The notes under the pieces are model-generated. The model searched no databases and was not told the origin of the DNA. It was given only the letters and a program-made list of their open reading frames with translations. Shown here piece by piece: positions 55,336 through 63,551 of a stretch of DNA of 64,000 bases (its first letter is position 1; every line of letters begins with the position of its first letter). Origin of the DNA: a virus. The translations under genes and the position numbers were made by a program. The stretch spans positions 28,737-92,736 of the IMG/VR virus record IMGVR_UViG_3300043823_000671; one strand, written 5' to 3'.

Positions 55336-56331
55336 ATGCCACAGCCCAACGTTAACAACGTTCACATCGATGCAATCTTGACCAACATCTCGGTTGCCTA
55401 CATCCAGAACACCAACAACTTCATTGCTGACAAGGTGTTCCCCGTTATCCCGGTTGACAAGAAGTCCAACCTGTACTTCAAGTACACGAAGGACGACTGG
55501 TTCCGTGACGAGGCTCAGCGCCGTGCCGATGGCACCGCTTCTGCTGGTTCCGGCTACGGTCTGTCGACTGACAACTACCAAGCGGACGTCTTCGCCTTCC
55601 ACAAGGACATTGGCGACCAGACCCGTGCCAACAGCGACAACCCGCTGAACCCCGACATGGAAGCGACTCAGTTCGTTACCCAGCGTCTTCTGCTTCGTCG
55701 TGAAGTCCAGTGGGCGACTGACTACTTCCAGTCAGGCGTTTGGAACAACAACGTCACCGGTTCGACCTCGTACTCGGCTGGTAGCACCACCTACAAGTGG
55801 AGCGACTACGTTGAGTCGACTACGTACAACTCGAACCCCATCACGGACGTAGAGTTGGCTAAGGCGACCGTTCTTCAGACCACTGGTTACGAGCCGAACA
55901 CGCTCGTTCTCGGCTACGCCGTATTCCAGACGTTGAAGAACCACCCGCTCTTGGTGGACCGCTACAAGTACACCCAAGCCGGTGCCATTGTCACCGAGGA
56001 CCTCTTGGCTCAACTCTTCGGCGTTGACCGTGTTCTCGTTGCCAAGGCTGTTGTCAACAGCGGTAAGGAAGGCTCGAACTCGCAGTCTTACAACTTCACC
56101 GTTGGCAACAACGCCCTGCTTTGCTACACCGCTCCGAACCCGGGTCTCATGACTCCTTCGGCTGGTTACACCTTCATGTGGACCGGCGTTTCGGGTGGTT
56201 TGGGCACGACCGTCGGCGTTTCTCGCTTCCGCATGGAAGAGTTGAAGGCTGACCGTGTTGAGGGCGAAGTCGCCTTCGACAACAAGGTCGTTGCCGCTGA
56301 CCTCGGCTACTTCTGGTCGAGCATCATCTAA
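55336..56331 (+). CDS. major capsid protein
   Basis: 331 residues, GAAAGGAAT upstream. Position after scaffold and decoration genes, GC-rich codon use and motifs such as FIADKVFPVIPVDKKSNLYF, DVFAFHKDIGDQTRANSDNP and GYEPNTLVLGYAVFQTLKNH are typical of HK97-fold capsid proteins. No leader peptide delta domain is evident. Confidence 0.88.
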   Translation: MPQPNVNNVHIDAILTNISVAYIQNTNNFIADKVFPVIPVDKKSNLYFKYTKDDWFRDEAQRRADGTASAGSGYGLSTDNYQADVFAFHKDIGDQTRANSDNPLNPDMEATQFVTQRLLLRREVQWATDYFQSGVWNNNVTGSTSYSAGSTTYKWSDYVESTTYNSNPITDVELAKATVLQTTGYEPNTLVLGYAVFQTLKNHPLLVDRYKYTQAGAIVTEDLLAQLFGVDRVLVAKAVVNSGKEGSNSQSYNFTVGNNALLCYTAPNPGLMTPSAGYTFMWTGVSGGLGTTVGVSRFRMEELKADRVEGEVAFDNKVVAADLGYFWSSII

Positions 56332-56333
56332 TC

Positions 56334-56633
56334 ATGGCTACCTCGCCCCGTCGTCAATACATAGTTGTAGAACCTTTCGAAACAAAGGGACCCAGCGCAT
56401 CATTGACGGCGGGGCAGGTAGTACCTGACATCTTCCAAGATGACTTCCTCCTTATCATGGAGACTCTTGGAAAAATCAAGGTAGTAGAAACGCCTACGCC
56501 TGCACCTGCTACAAAAACTGAGTCGGCACCTGTAAAGGATGCGACAGAAACCGCTCCAGCAGAGAGCGCACCAGCAGTCGCTGAAACAGCACCTGCCAAG
56601 CCCGCTCGTGGCGCCAAAAACGCCAAGAATTAG
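56334..56633 (+). CDS. hypothetical structural protein with Ala/Pro-rich tail
   Basis: 99 residues. A folded N terminus (RQYIVVEPFETKGPSASLTA, GQVVPDIFQDDFLLIMETLG) followed by a low-complexity Ala/Pro/Thr/Lys tail. Two bases after the capsid gene. It may be a head-tail connector or a minor decoration protein. Confidence 0.65.
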   Translation: MATSPRRQYIVVEPFETKGPSASLTAGQVVPDIFQDDFLLIMETLGKIKVVETPTPAPATKTESAPVKDATETAPAESAPAVAETAPAKPARGAKNAKN

Positions 56634-56659
56634 TTCTTGCGTAGCCCCACATACAGGGG

Positions 56660-56665
56660 TATTCT
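56660..56665 (+). promoter_or_regulatory. -10 box of a leaderless start (TATTCT)
   Basis: GGGTATTCT, TTCTTC, ATG 56672. Confidence 0.55.
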
Positions 56666-56671
56666 TTCTTC

Positions 56672-56923
56672 ATGTCACTTAAAGATGCTCAAAAGCGTTT
56701 GAGCAAGGACGTGAATTGTCGGGCATTCATTGTCTATCAATCTCTCAACGAAGAGGACCAGGCTGTTTTTGATTCCTTCATCGAAGAAGGTCTCCCGCCG
56801 GGAACTATTTGTCGCATCCTTGTTGCAGACGGTCACTCTATCGGAGACAAGACCATCCGTTATCACCTCATGGGTTCTTGCGCTTGTCCTCCATCAACAA
56901 AGCATCGTGGGGTTATGAAATGA
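56672..56923 (+). CDS. small DNA-binding-like protein (83 aa)
   Basis: Leaderless. GLPPGTICRILVADGHSIGD, KTIRYHLMG resembles a helix-turn-helix. It begins MSLKDAQKRLSK, close to the MSLKDAERSLPK of the next gene. ATGA-coupled to the metallophosphoesterase. Confidence 0.65.
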   Translation: MSLKDAQKRLSKDVNCRAFIVYQSLNEEDQAVFDSFIEEGLPPGTICRILVADGHSIGDKTIRYHLMGSCACPPSTKHRGVMK

Positions 56924-58170
56924 GCCTGAAAGACGCAGAGCGCTCGTTGCCGAAGCGCTTTTTACCAAAGGTCCCAAAGGGTTTCGAGCCCGAAATCCGC
57001 TGGGATGGCAACAAGGGCAGTGGCTTCATTGATAGCCAAATCAAACTGACGCCAGAAGACGCAACCGACCCCGCTATCTGGTCGGAGATTATTGCTGACT
57101 GGGGACTTTCACCAGATGCCGTCGAAATCGTTGATGGCTCAGTGCACATTCGTGCATGGGACACGAATGCGGGCGAGGGTGAGGTAAAGAGGCTCAAGTA
57201 TTACCGTGCCCAGATTAGGCGCCGTACAGAGCCAGATAACGTCGAGAGCGTCAACGTAGAGAAGTTGATTGACTCTGTTATGAAGCGCAAGTCGCTTGGG
57301 CGACTAAAAAAGCATGAAACTGGCAACCGTGCTTTCGTTGCACTTTTTTCTGACTGGCAACTAGGCAAGTCAGAAGGGGGCGGTGTCGAGGCGACTATTG
57401 AGCGAATCCAATTGGCTCAAGATATCGCTATCGAGCGAATCCGTGAACTAATCGCTGTCGGCAGGGCTCCGAGTTACGTTTATATCTGCGGAATGGGCGA
57501 TTTAGTAGAAAATTGCTCGGGACACTATGCGATGCAGGCATTTACAGTCCAACTCACACGCCGTGAGCAGAAAGACTTAGCGATTGTTCTTATTGACCGG
57601 TTTGTCGAGTTGGTTGTGGACAACTTTCCTGAATTGCAGGTTGTTTTGCTCGCTGTCCCGGGAAACCATGGGGAAAATAGAAACGCATCTGGGAAAAGTT
57701 TTACCGATTGGCTAGATAACGACGATTTGGACGTTTTTAGCACGACGTATCGAATGTACTTGAAGAACCAAAAGCGATACAAGAATGTATCAATGCCACA
57801 GTTTGATGGGTTCATACAAGAAGATTTGACTATAACCGCCGAAATAGCGGGCGTCCCTTGCACGCTGGCGCATGGTCACCAGTTTGGCAAGAACTCGTCT
57901 GGTGGGGTAGGAAAGATTGAGAACTGGTTGAAGGGTCAGGCTCTTGGGCGGACCCCCGCCTCACAGTGCGCCATCATGTTCTCCGGTCACTATCACCACT
58001 ATCTTGCCTCTGAAGCAACGGGGCGCCAGATTTTCCAATGCCCGGCGATGGATGGAGGCTCAAAATGGTTTACCTCCCAAACCGGTGCAAACTCCCCGGC
58101 AGGTATGCTGACGCTCGGCGTTGGTCTTGATTACGGCGCCCGTGGCTGGGGAGACCTACAAATCATATGA
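56920..58170 (+). CDS. calcineurin-like metallophosphoesterase
   Basis: 416 residues from ATG 56920. Metal-binding motifs in order: FSDWQLGKSE (D.Q, replacing D.H), CGMGDLVEN (GD), VPGNHGENR (GNH), LAHGHQFGK (H) and FSGHYHHYLA (GHxH). The N-terminal 130 residues are separate and of unknown fold. Related phage enzymes act on nucleic acids or nucleotides. Coupled to the previous small protein. Confidence 0.85.
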   Translation: MSLKDAERSLPKRFLPKVPKGFEPEIRWDGNKGSGFIDSQIKLTPEDATDPAIWSEIIADWGLSPDAVEIVDGSVHIRAWDTNAGEGEVKRLKYYRAQIRRRTEPDNVESVNVEKLIDSVMKRKSLGRLKKHETGNRAFVALFSDWQLGKSEGGGVEATIERIQLAQDIAIERIRELIAVGRAPSYVYICGMGDLVENCSGHYAMQAFTVQLTRREQKDLAIVLIDRFVELVVDNFPELQVVLLAVPGNHGENRNASGKSFTDWLDNDDLDVFSTTYRMYLKNQKRYKNVSMPQFDGFIQEDLTITAEIAGVPCTLAHGHQFGKNSSGGVGKIENWLKGQALGRTPASQCAIMFSGHYHHYLASEATGRQIFQCPAMDGGSKWFTSQTGANSPAGMLTLGVGLDYGARGWGDLQII

Positions 58171-58490
58171 TTTATTACTTATCAGGCGCTTTCGATGGCG
58201 ACGTAGCCACCCACGAAGATGCACAAAAGCGCTTGAACTGGAAAGAAATCGATGTGGTTTCGGGCTTACTTTTGGAAAGTTCACCACAGCAGGCGCTGAG
58301 CAAATTATTTACCTGTGACGGCGTCATTGTATTCCCCGGCTGGGCAAAGTCGGAAAAAGTTCGTGGAGAAGTCTTTTTAGCGCTAACACTTGGTATGCCT
58401 ATTTATGCGTACCACCAGCACCGCCCTGAACTTCTTGAAGAACTAAAGGGATTGCATATTGTCACCCGTGCAGAAATGATGGCGCAATAA
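58167..58490 (+). CDS. DUF4406-type nucleoside-deoxyribosyltransferase-like protein
   Basis: 107 residues, ATGA-coupled. IYYLSGAFDGDVATHEDAQK, TCDGVIVFPGWAKSEKVRGE and LALTLGMPIYAYHQH match the small phage family related to nucleoside 2-deoxyribosyltransferases. Possible nucleotide salvage or sensing; activity unproven. Confidence 0.8.
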   Translation: MIYYLSGAFDGDVATHEDAQKRLNWKEIDVVSGLLLESSPQQALSKLFTCDGVIVFPGWAKSEKVRGEVFLALTLGMPIYAYHQHRPELLEELKGLHIVTRAEMMAQ

Positions 58491-58978
58491 TGGCAAGCGG
58501 TAGCGAGATTTGGAATGACGGGACCGATGGGGTCTGGGGAAACTCCCCATGGGAACTCCTTCCTGGCGTTAGAACTGGTGCAGAACTAAGCCTCGGTGAG
58601 CGCTCGGCGGACTGGGTTCGCAACAAGATGGGTTCTTGGGGTTTTGTTTTCTCTTTTACGGTTGCGATGATAATTTGGGCGTTCACTAACTCCTATGCCC
58701 TAGGCGAGTGGTTTCACCACAAGGCGTTCGACCCCTATCCCTACATTTTGTTGAACCTCTTGCTTTCGACGCTTGCCGGTCTGCAAGGCGCAATCCTGCT
58801 TATTGCCGCAAAGCGAGCGGATGCCATTTCAGCAGAGCAAGCCCTTTCCCACCTGACTATTTCCAAATCAAGCGGGGAAATAATCCGGGAAATCAAAGAG
58901 GAAGTTAGAACAATCCGCAATATGTCTCATGAGTTACACCAACTCCTGATTATTGAGAGGAATGAGCATGGTGATTAG
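58490..58978 (+). CDS. DUF1003-family membrane protein
   Basis: 162 residues. LGERSADWVRNKMGSWGFVF, two membrane helices (about 55-74 and 87-108) and FDPYPYILLNLLLSTLAGLQ match DUF1003. The C-terminal segment is a helical tail (GEIIREIKEEVRTIRNMSHE). Function unknown. Confidence 0.8.
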   Translation: MASGSEIWNDGTDGVWGNSPWELLPGVRTGAELSLGERSADWVRNKMGSWGFVFSFTVAMIIWAFTNSYALGEWFHHKAFDPYPYILLNLLLSTLAGLQGAILLIAAKRADAISAEQALSHLTISKSSGEIIREIKEEVRTIRNMSHELHQLLIIERNEHGD

Positions 58979-59126
58979 GGATATTGATGTCCTTACTAGG
59001 GCGAAAACAGAAAAGCCTTATTTTGCCTTTCTTTGGCAACTCCAAAAAGAATGGGAAAACTTTTGCGCCAAGTATGAAAGTGACTACCCGGCTGAAGATT
59101 GCTACGACCCCCGAAACTCTCGTTAG
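58968..59126 (+). CDS. small hypothetical protein (52 aa)
   Basis: ATG 58968 (or 58962) overlaps the previous gene. MVIRDIDVLTRAKTEKPYFA is followed by WQLQKEWENFCAKYESDYPA. No family recognised. Confidence 0.55.
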   Translation: MVIRDIDVLTRAKTEKPYFAFLWQLQKEWENFCAKYESDYPAEDCYDPRNSR

Positions 59127-59162
59127 CGTGGCAAAATAGATTGGTAACAATCGGAGATACCC

Positions 59163-59825
59163 ATGGCGCAGACATTCACCAACGCATTTTTGACAAAAGT
59201 TTTCAACCAATTGTCGATTGGTGGCACCCCCACTTCTAGTACGACGACATATTACGTCGGTCTTTTTACCGGTACCTCTGCAACCGATACCCCTGGCGCA
59301 ACTGCAACGCTCGCATCTATTTCCGAAGTTTCTGGCTCGGGATACCAAAGACAGCAAGTTACATTTGCGACCCCAAGTGCGACCAATGCGTACGACTCAA
59401 ATTCCCCAACGCTTGTTACTTCCCTGAGTGCCACCGCATCAAGTGGAAGCACAACCGTGGCACTGCAATCTGTGTCGGGTCTTGCAGTCGGTATGTTGAT
59501 AATCGTTGGAAGTGAACCAGTAAATACCATTGTCGATATCGCTGGCAACAACGTTACGCTTTCGTCTGCACTGTTTAACAATCAGCAGTCCGGCGCCTCT
59601 GTAGAGGCGGGCGCTCCGGTGCCTGGCGTCCAATCAGTGGGCTCTCCCGTTACCTTTTCCGCAACCGGCTCATGGTCGTATGCGGGTGGTTACTTTGTAA
59701 CTGATGCCCCTAGCGGTACGTCTGGAATGATTTACTATTTCAGCAACTTTTCCGAGGCGACACTACCCTCATTGCAAAACACAGACACGCTCCAAGTTTC
59801 ACCAACCTGGATTCTCAGCAATTAG
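59163..59825 (+). CDS. tail or fibre-like structural protein
   Basis: 220 residues, GGAG upstream. Ser/Thr/Gly-rich and strand-rich (TTTYYVGLFTGTSATDTPGA, SATASSGSTTVALQSVSG), like phage head-fibre or tail proteins. It precedes the sugar-modifying genes. Confidence 0.65.
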   Translation: MAQTFTNAFLTKVFNQLSIGGTPTSSTTTYYVGLFTGTSATDTPGATATLASISEVSGSGYQRQQVTFATPSATNAYDSNSPTLVTSLSATASSGSTTVALQSVSGLAVGMLIIVGSEPVNTIVDIAGNNVTLSSALFNNQQSGASVEAGAPVPGVQSVGSPVTFSATGSWSYAGGYFVTDAPSGTSGMIYYFSNFSEATLPSLQNTDTLQVSPTWILSN

Positions 59826-59828
59826 ACC

Positions 59829-61565
59829 ATGTACGTTTTGGGCATAAACCCCGGCGAGCATGAAGGCTCTGCGTGTGTAGTAAAAAACGGTGAAATTATT
59901 TCGTTTGCCGAAACGGACCGCATTTCACGTGAGCGCTTTGGGACGATAGTTTCGTACGATATCCATCCGGATGAAAATCAATACAGGGTTGTCCCAACGC
60001 ACCTTGCGGTCGGTAACGCTCTCCGGCAGGCGGGATTGACACTCGATGATATAGACGCAATTGCAATCGGCTGGTCCATAGTGCAACTTGGCTGGACGTC
60101 AACGCACCTTGGTTCCCCAAAGAGGCTTCACTACGGGATGACAGTACATTTAGACGATGAGCGTTTTGACCAGAGTTTGTATTGCGAAGCGCTTTTCCCT
60201 ACTTCGCTTTTCCCAAGAAAAAAAATGCCACCAGTCCACTTTGTGCCCCATCACCTAAGCCACGCCTCAAGCGGTTTCTTCATTAGTGGTTATGAAGAAT
60301 CTGCAATTCTCGTCGCAGATGGCTGGGGGGAAAGTGAAGCGACTTCCTTGTTTTGGGGTAGCGGTAGAGAAATAAACTTAATACGAAGTTTCAAGCACTC
60401 ATTGGGTCATTTGTACAATCGTGCCGCTAGTGAAAGTGGATTTGACGCCCAAAGCCCGGGCAAACTTATGGGTCTTGCCCCATACGGTCAGGTTTACGAG
60501 GTGCAGAAATTTTACGGACTTACTGATTCTGGATACGAATTTTATCTTCCGCCCAATTGGACAAACGAAGACCTTTTCTATAACTGGAAAAAACCCAACG
60601 TCTTCTCCGTACCTATCAAGTACCCGCTGACAGCAGAAGAAAAAACACTGCTAACACTGGGCTTCTCCGATTTCGCCGCAACGGTTCAGCACCACTTTGA
60701 GAAGATAATGCTCCATCTCGTTGGAGTTTTAAAAGAAGAGACCGGGATAGACAATTTGGTTATTGCCGGTGGGTGTGGACAGAACTGTACTTTCAATGGT
60801 CTTGTCGCCTCGGCAGGCAAAGAAGTTTTCGTGCCACCCGTTCCCCATGACACCGGAGTGTCGCTGGGTTCGGCTCTTTACGTCGAGCGCTTGACCCACG
60901 CACGAAACAATGAGGCGCTTCAGCACGCCTATTACGGATATAAGCCATCTAGGGAAGAAATTAAGTACGCAGTAAAGCGCTCCGGATTGAATTTCAGAAA
61001 ACTCAATGAAAGCGAACTGCTGGAGGAAACAGTTCAGCACTTGATGCATGGGCGAATTGTGGGTTGGTACCAGGGGCGGGCGGAGATTGGTGCACGTGCC
61101 CTAGGCGCCAGAAGCCTCTTGATGGACCCACGCAAAAAAGAGAATTGGAAACGCCTAAATGAAGTAAAGGGTAGGGAAGCATGGCGCCCCCTCGCCCCCA
61201 GCATCTTGAAGGAGCGAGCCGGTGAGTTTTTTGATATTACGGAATCGCACTTGGCAAAATTCATGGTTGGCGCATTCAAAGTAAAAAAAGAAATGCGGGA
61301 TGAGGTCCCAGCAATTGTGCACGTTGACGGTTCCGCCAGACCTCAGTTCGTTGAATACACAACGAATCCTAGGTACTACAAATTGATAGAAGAATTTGCG
61401 TTGAAAACAGGCACCCCGATGTTGGTGAATACATCTTTCAACCTTTCTGGCGAGCCAATCGTGCACTTGCCCGAAGATGCAATTAGGTCATTTATGAAAA
61501 GCGAAATAGATGTTCTTGTTTTGGGCGATTACATTATTTCCAAGGCGGAGAAGCCAGGTGCGTAA
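59829..61565 (+). CDS. carbamoyltransferase (NodU/CmcH/TobZ family)
   Basis: 578 residues. LGINPGEHEGSACVVKNGEI, PHHLSHASSGFF (metal HxxxH), VADGWGESEATSLF and the C-terminal GWYQGRAEIGARALGARSLL and EAWRPLAPSIL are the family motifs. Such enzymes carbamoylate sugar or other hydroxyls from carbamoyl phosphate and ATP. Next to glycosyltransferases, so a carbamoylated glycan on a virion protein or host surface is likely (inference). Confidence 0.92.
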   Translation: MYVLGINPGEHEGSACVVKNGEIISFAETDRISRERFGTIVSYDIHPDENQYRVVPTHLAVGNALRQAGLTLDDIDAIAIGWSIVQLGWTSTHLGSPKRLHYGMTVHLDDERFDQSLYCEALFPTSLFPRKKMPPVHFVPHHLSHASSGFFISGYEESAILVADGWGESEATSLFWGSGREINLIRSFKHSLGHLYNRAASESGFDAQSPGKLMGLAPYGQVYEVQKFYGLTDSGYEFYLPPNWTNEDLFYNWKKPNVFSVPIKYPLTAEEKTLLTLGFSDFAATVQHHFEKIMLHLVGVLKEETGIDNLVIAGGCGQNCTFNGLVASAGKEVFVPPVPHDTGVSLGSALYVERLTHARNNEALQHAYYGYKPSREEIKYAVKRSGLNFRKLNESELLEETVQHLMHGRIVGWYQGRAEIGARALGARSLLMDPRKKENWKRLNEVKGREAWRPLAPSILKERAGEFFDITESHLAKFMVGAFKVKKEMRDEVPAIVHVDGSARPQFVEYTTNPRYYKLIEEFALKTGTPMLVNTSFNLSGEPIVHLPEDAIRSFMKSEIDVLVLGDYIISKAEKPGA

Positions 61566-62220
61566 AGGCGAGAAAGTGGCTATTGGTTGGATTACCAGTG
61601 GCTCAATCTACAATGATTTTGCTATAAGCATTATCGAGATACTTCACCACCGGTCCGACATAATTATGCAAACGCCCCTATCGTCAAAGGGCTCTTATAT
61701 TTCAATGAATAGACATCATTTGGTCGAACAGTTTCTGGGGACCGATTGCGACTGGCTTTTGATGCTAGACACAGACGTGATTATCACCACAACGGATTTT
61801 GACGTCCTTATAGAAGGCGCCGACGATGAGACGACCCCGATTCTTTCCGGAAAATACTTTTTTTATTTCCCGGAAGAAGCGGTGAAGTACAAAGTCGGAG
61901 CAATGACGCCGGAGGGGTGGCTTGAGTCTTACCCTGAAAACTCTATTGTCAGGGGTCTTTCTAGCGTTGGCTGTGGCTATGTACTGATACACCGAAAAGT
62001 ATTTGAAAAAATACGTGACGATAACCCGGGCATGATTTCCCCTTGGTTTTGGAATGGGCTTGATGCAAAATCTGGCGTGGAGTTGAGCGAGGACAACAAT
62101 TTTTTCAACCAAGCGACAAAATCGGGGTTTCCGATAGCACTTCACACGGGGGCGTCTTCAAGGCACCTCGGCAAAATAGCCGTCACGGAAGACTTGTTTT
62201 TGAATCAGCACAACCAGTAG
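61558..62220 (+). CDS. glycosyltransferase (GT-A fold)
   Basis: 220 residues; GTG 61558 with CGGAG upstream overlaps the previous stop. EILHHRSDIIMQTPLSSKGS, WLLMLDTDVIITTTDFD (DxD metal site), ILSGKYFFYF and VGCGYVLIHRKVFEKI indicate a GT-A sugar transferase. The substrate is unknown. Confidence 0.8.
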   Translation: MRKGEKVAIGWITSGSIYNDFAISIIEILHHRSDIIMQTPLSSKGSYISMNRHHLVEQFLGTDCDWLLMLDTDVIITTTDFDVLIEGADDETTPILSGKYFFYFPEEAVKYKVGAMTPEGWLESYPENSIVRGLSSVGCGYVLIHRKVFEKIRDDNPGMISPWFWNGLDAKSGVELSEDNNFFNQATKSGFPIALHTGASSRHLGKIAVTEDLFLNQHNQ

Positions 62221-62229
62221 TCTTGGGAA

Positions 62230-63480
62230 ATGATTTCAGTTTTTACTCCTAGCCACAATACGCAATGGCTTAGCGAATGCTACAAAAGCCTCGCCTCACA
62301 AACCCACACAGACTGGGAGTGGATTGTTCTCCTAAACGGTGGCGTTGGCGAGGAAGACGTTGAGTGGTACGATAAGTCGGACAGCAGGGTTCGGGTTTTT
62401 TTCAGTGACACTGAGCCTGTAATTGGGGCGCTAAAGAATGAAGCAGTCTCTCTTTGTGAGGGCGACATTCTTTTAGAATTTGACCATGACGACATTCTCA
62501 TGCCAACTGCTTTAGAAGAAGTTCAGTCAGCATTTGACTCTGACCCCGAAATAGGGTTCGTGTATTCCGACTTCGCAGAAATTGACGAGCAAGGTAACCC
62601 AAGTAAGCGTGAGTTCAATACCGCCTATGGCTGGACTTATCACGATGACGAAAACGGCTATCACGTGTGCGAGGGGAAGTCGCCTCACCCGCACCACGTT
62701 GCATATATTTGGTATGCGCCGAATCACCTCCGTGCCTTTCGTGCTTCTGCGTATGACGAAATTGGCGGGTACAACAAAACCCTAAGAATCTGCGATGACG
62801 CAGACTTGATGGTTCGGTTTTACAAGAAAACCAAGTTCTATCACATCCAAAAAAACCTATATTTACAAAGACTCCATGGACAGCAAAGCCAGGCACAACA
62901 AGAATTGAACGATGAAATTCAACGCCTGACGGTATCTATTTACGATAAAAACATCATGGACATGATGGTCAAGTGGTCCAATGACAATGGGTTTTTAGCA
63001 CTTGACCTTGGCGGTGCCCACAACCCAGCGAAAGGGTTTAAAACAGTCGACCTTCATGAGCCCGCTGACATCGTTGGTGACATCTTCAACGTTTTGGGCG
63101 ACATGGAAGACGACTCTGTCGGGGTTATCCGTGCGTGTGATTTCCTTGAGCATATCCCGGACAAGATTCGCTTATGGAACGAGATGTACAGGGTTCTAGC
63201 ACCTGGCGGGATGATTCTTAGCCTTACTCCAAGCACCGACGGGCGTGGCGCTTTTCAAGACCCGACCCACTGCGCTTTTTACAATGAAAATTCTTTCTGG
63301 TATTGGATTGACGAAAACTACAGAAAGTATGTCCCGGAAATCAAGACCGACTTCCAGAAGAGCCGTTTCATGACTTTCTTCCCGTCACCTTGGCACGAGG
63401 AAAACCAAATACCGTATGTCTGTGCAAACCTTATTGCCATCAAAAATGGCGAAAGGTACGGCGGTCTGCTAGGCATTTAG
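62230..63480 (+). CDS. GT2 glycosyltransferase fused to a SAM methyltransferase
   Basis: 416 residues. The N-terminal half is a GT2 enzyme: ISVFTPSHNTQWLSECYKSL, DILLEFDHDDILMPTALEEV (DxD) and VYSDFAEIDEQGN. The C-terminal half is a methyltransferase-like domain: FLALDLGGAHNPAKGFKTVD, ACDFLEHIPDKIRLWNEMYR and VLAPGGMILSLTPS. It could add and methylate one sugar. Third gene of a sugar-modification run. Confidence 0.85.
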   Translation: MISVFTPSHNTQWLSECYKSLASQTHTDWEWIVLLNGGVGEEDVEWYDKSDSRVRVFFSDTEPVIGALKNEAVSLCEGDILLEFDHDDILMPTALEEVQSAFDSDPEIGFVYSDFAEIDEQGNPSKREFNTAYGWTYHDDENGYHVCEGKSPHPHHVAYIWYAPNHLRAFRASAYDEIGGYNKTLRICDDADLMVRFYKKTKFYHIQKNLYLQRLHGQQSQAQQELNDEIQRLTVSIYDKNIMDMMVKWSNDNGFLALDLGGAHNPAKGFKTVDLHEPADIVGDIFNVLGDMEDDSVGVIRACDFLEHIPDKIRLWNEMYRVLAPGGMILSLTPSTDGRGAFQDPTHCAFYNENSFWYWIDENYRKYVPEIKTDFQKSRFMTFFPSPWHEENQIPYVCANLIAIKNGERYGGLLGI

Positions 63481-63494
63481 CAAAAATGCTGGTG

Positions 63495-63500
63495 TAAGAT
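63495..63500 (+). promoter_or_regulatory. late-type -10 box (TAAGAT in GTGTAAGATTTCT)
   Basis: In the 71-base gap before GTG 63552. Matches the TAAGATTTCT at 39103 exactly. Confidence 0.55.
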
Positions 63501-63551
63501 TTCTTCATACTGGGGAGCCCTAGCCCACCCACCCCGGTCACAGGTGAAGTC

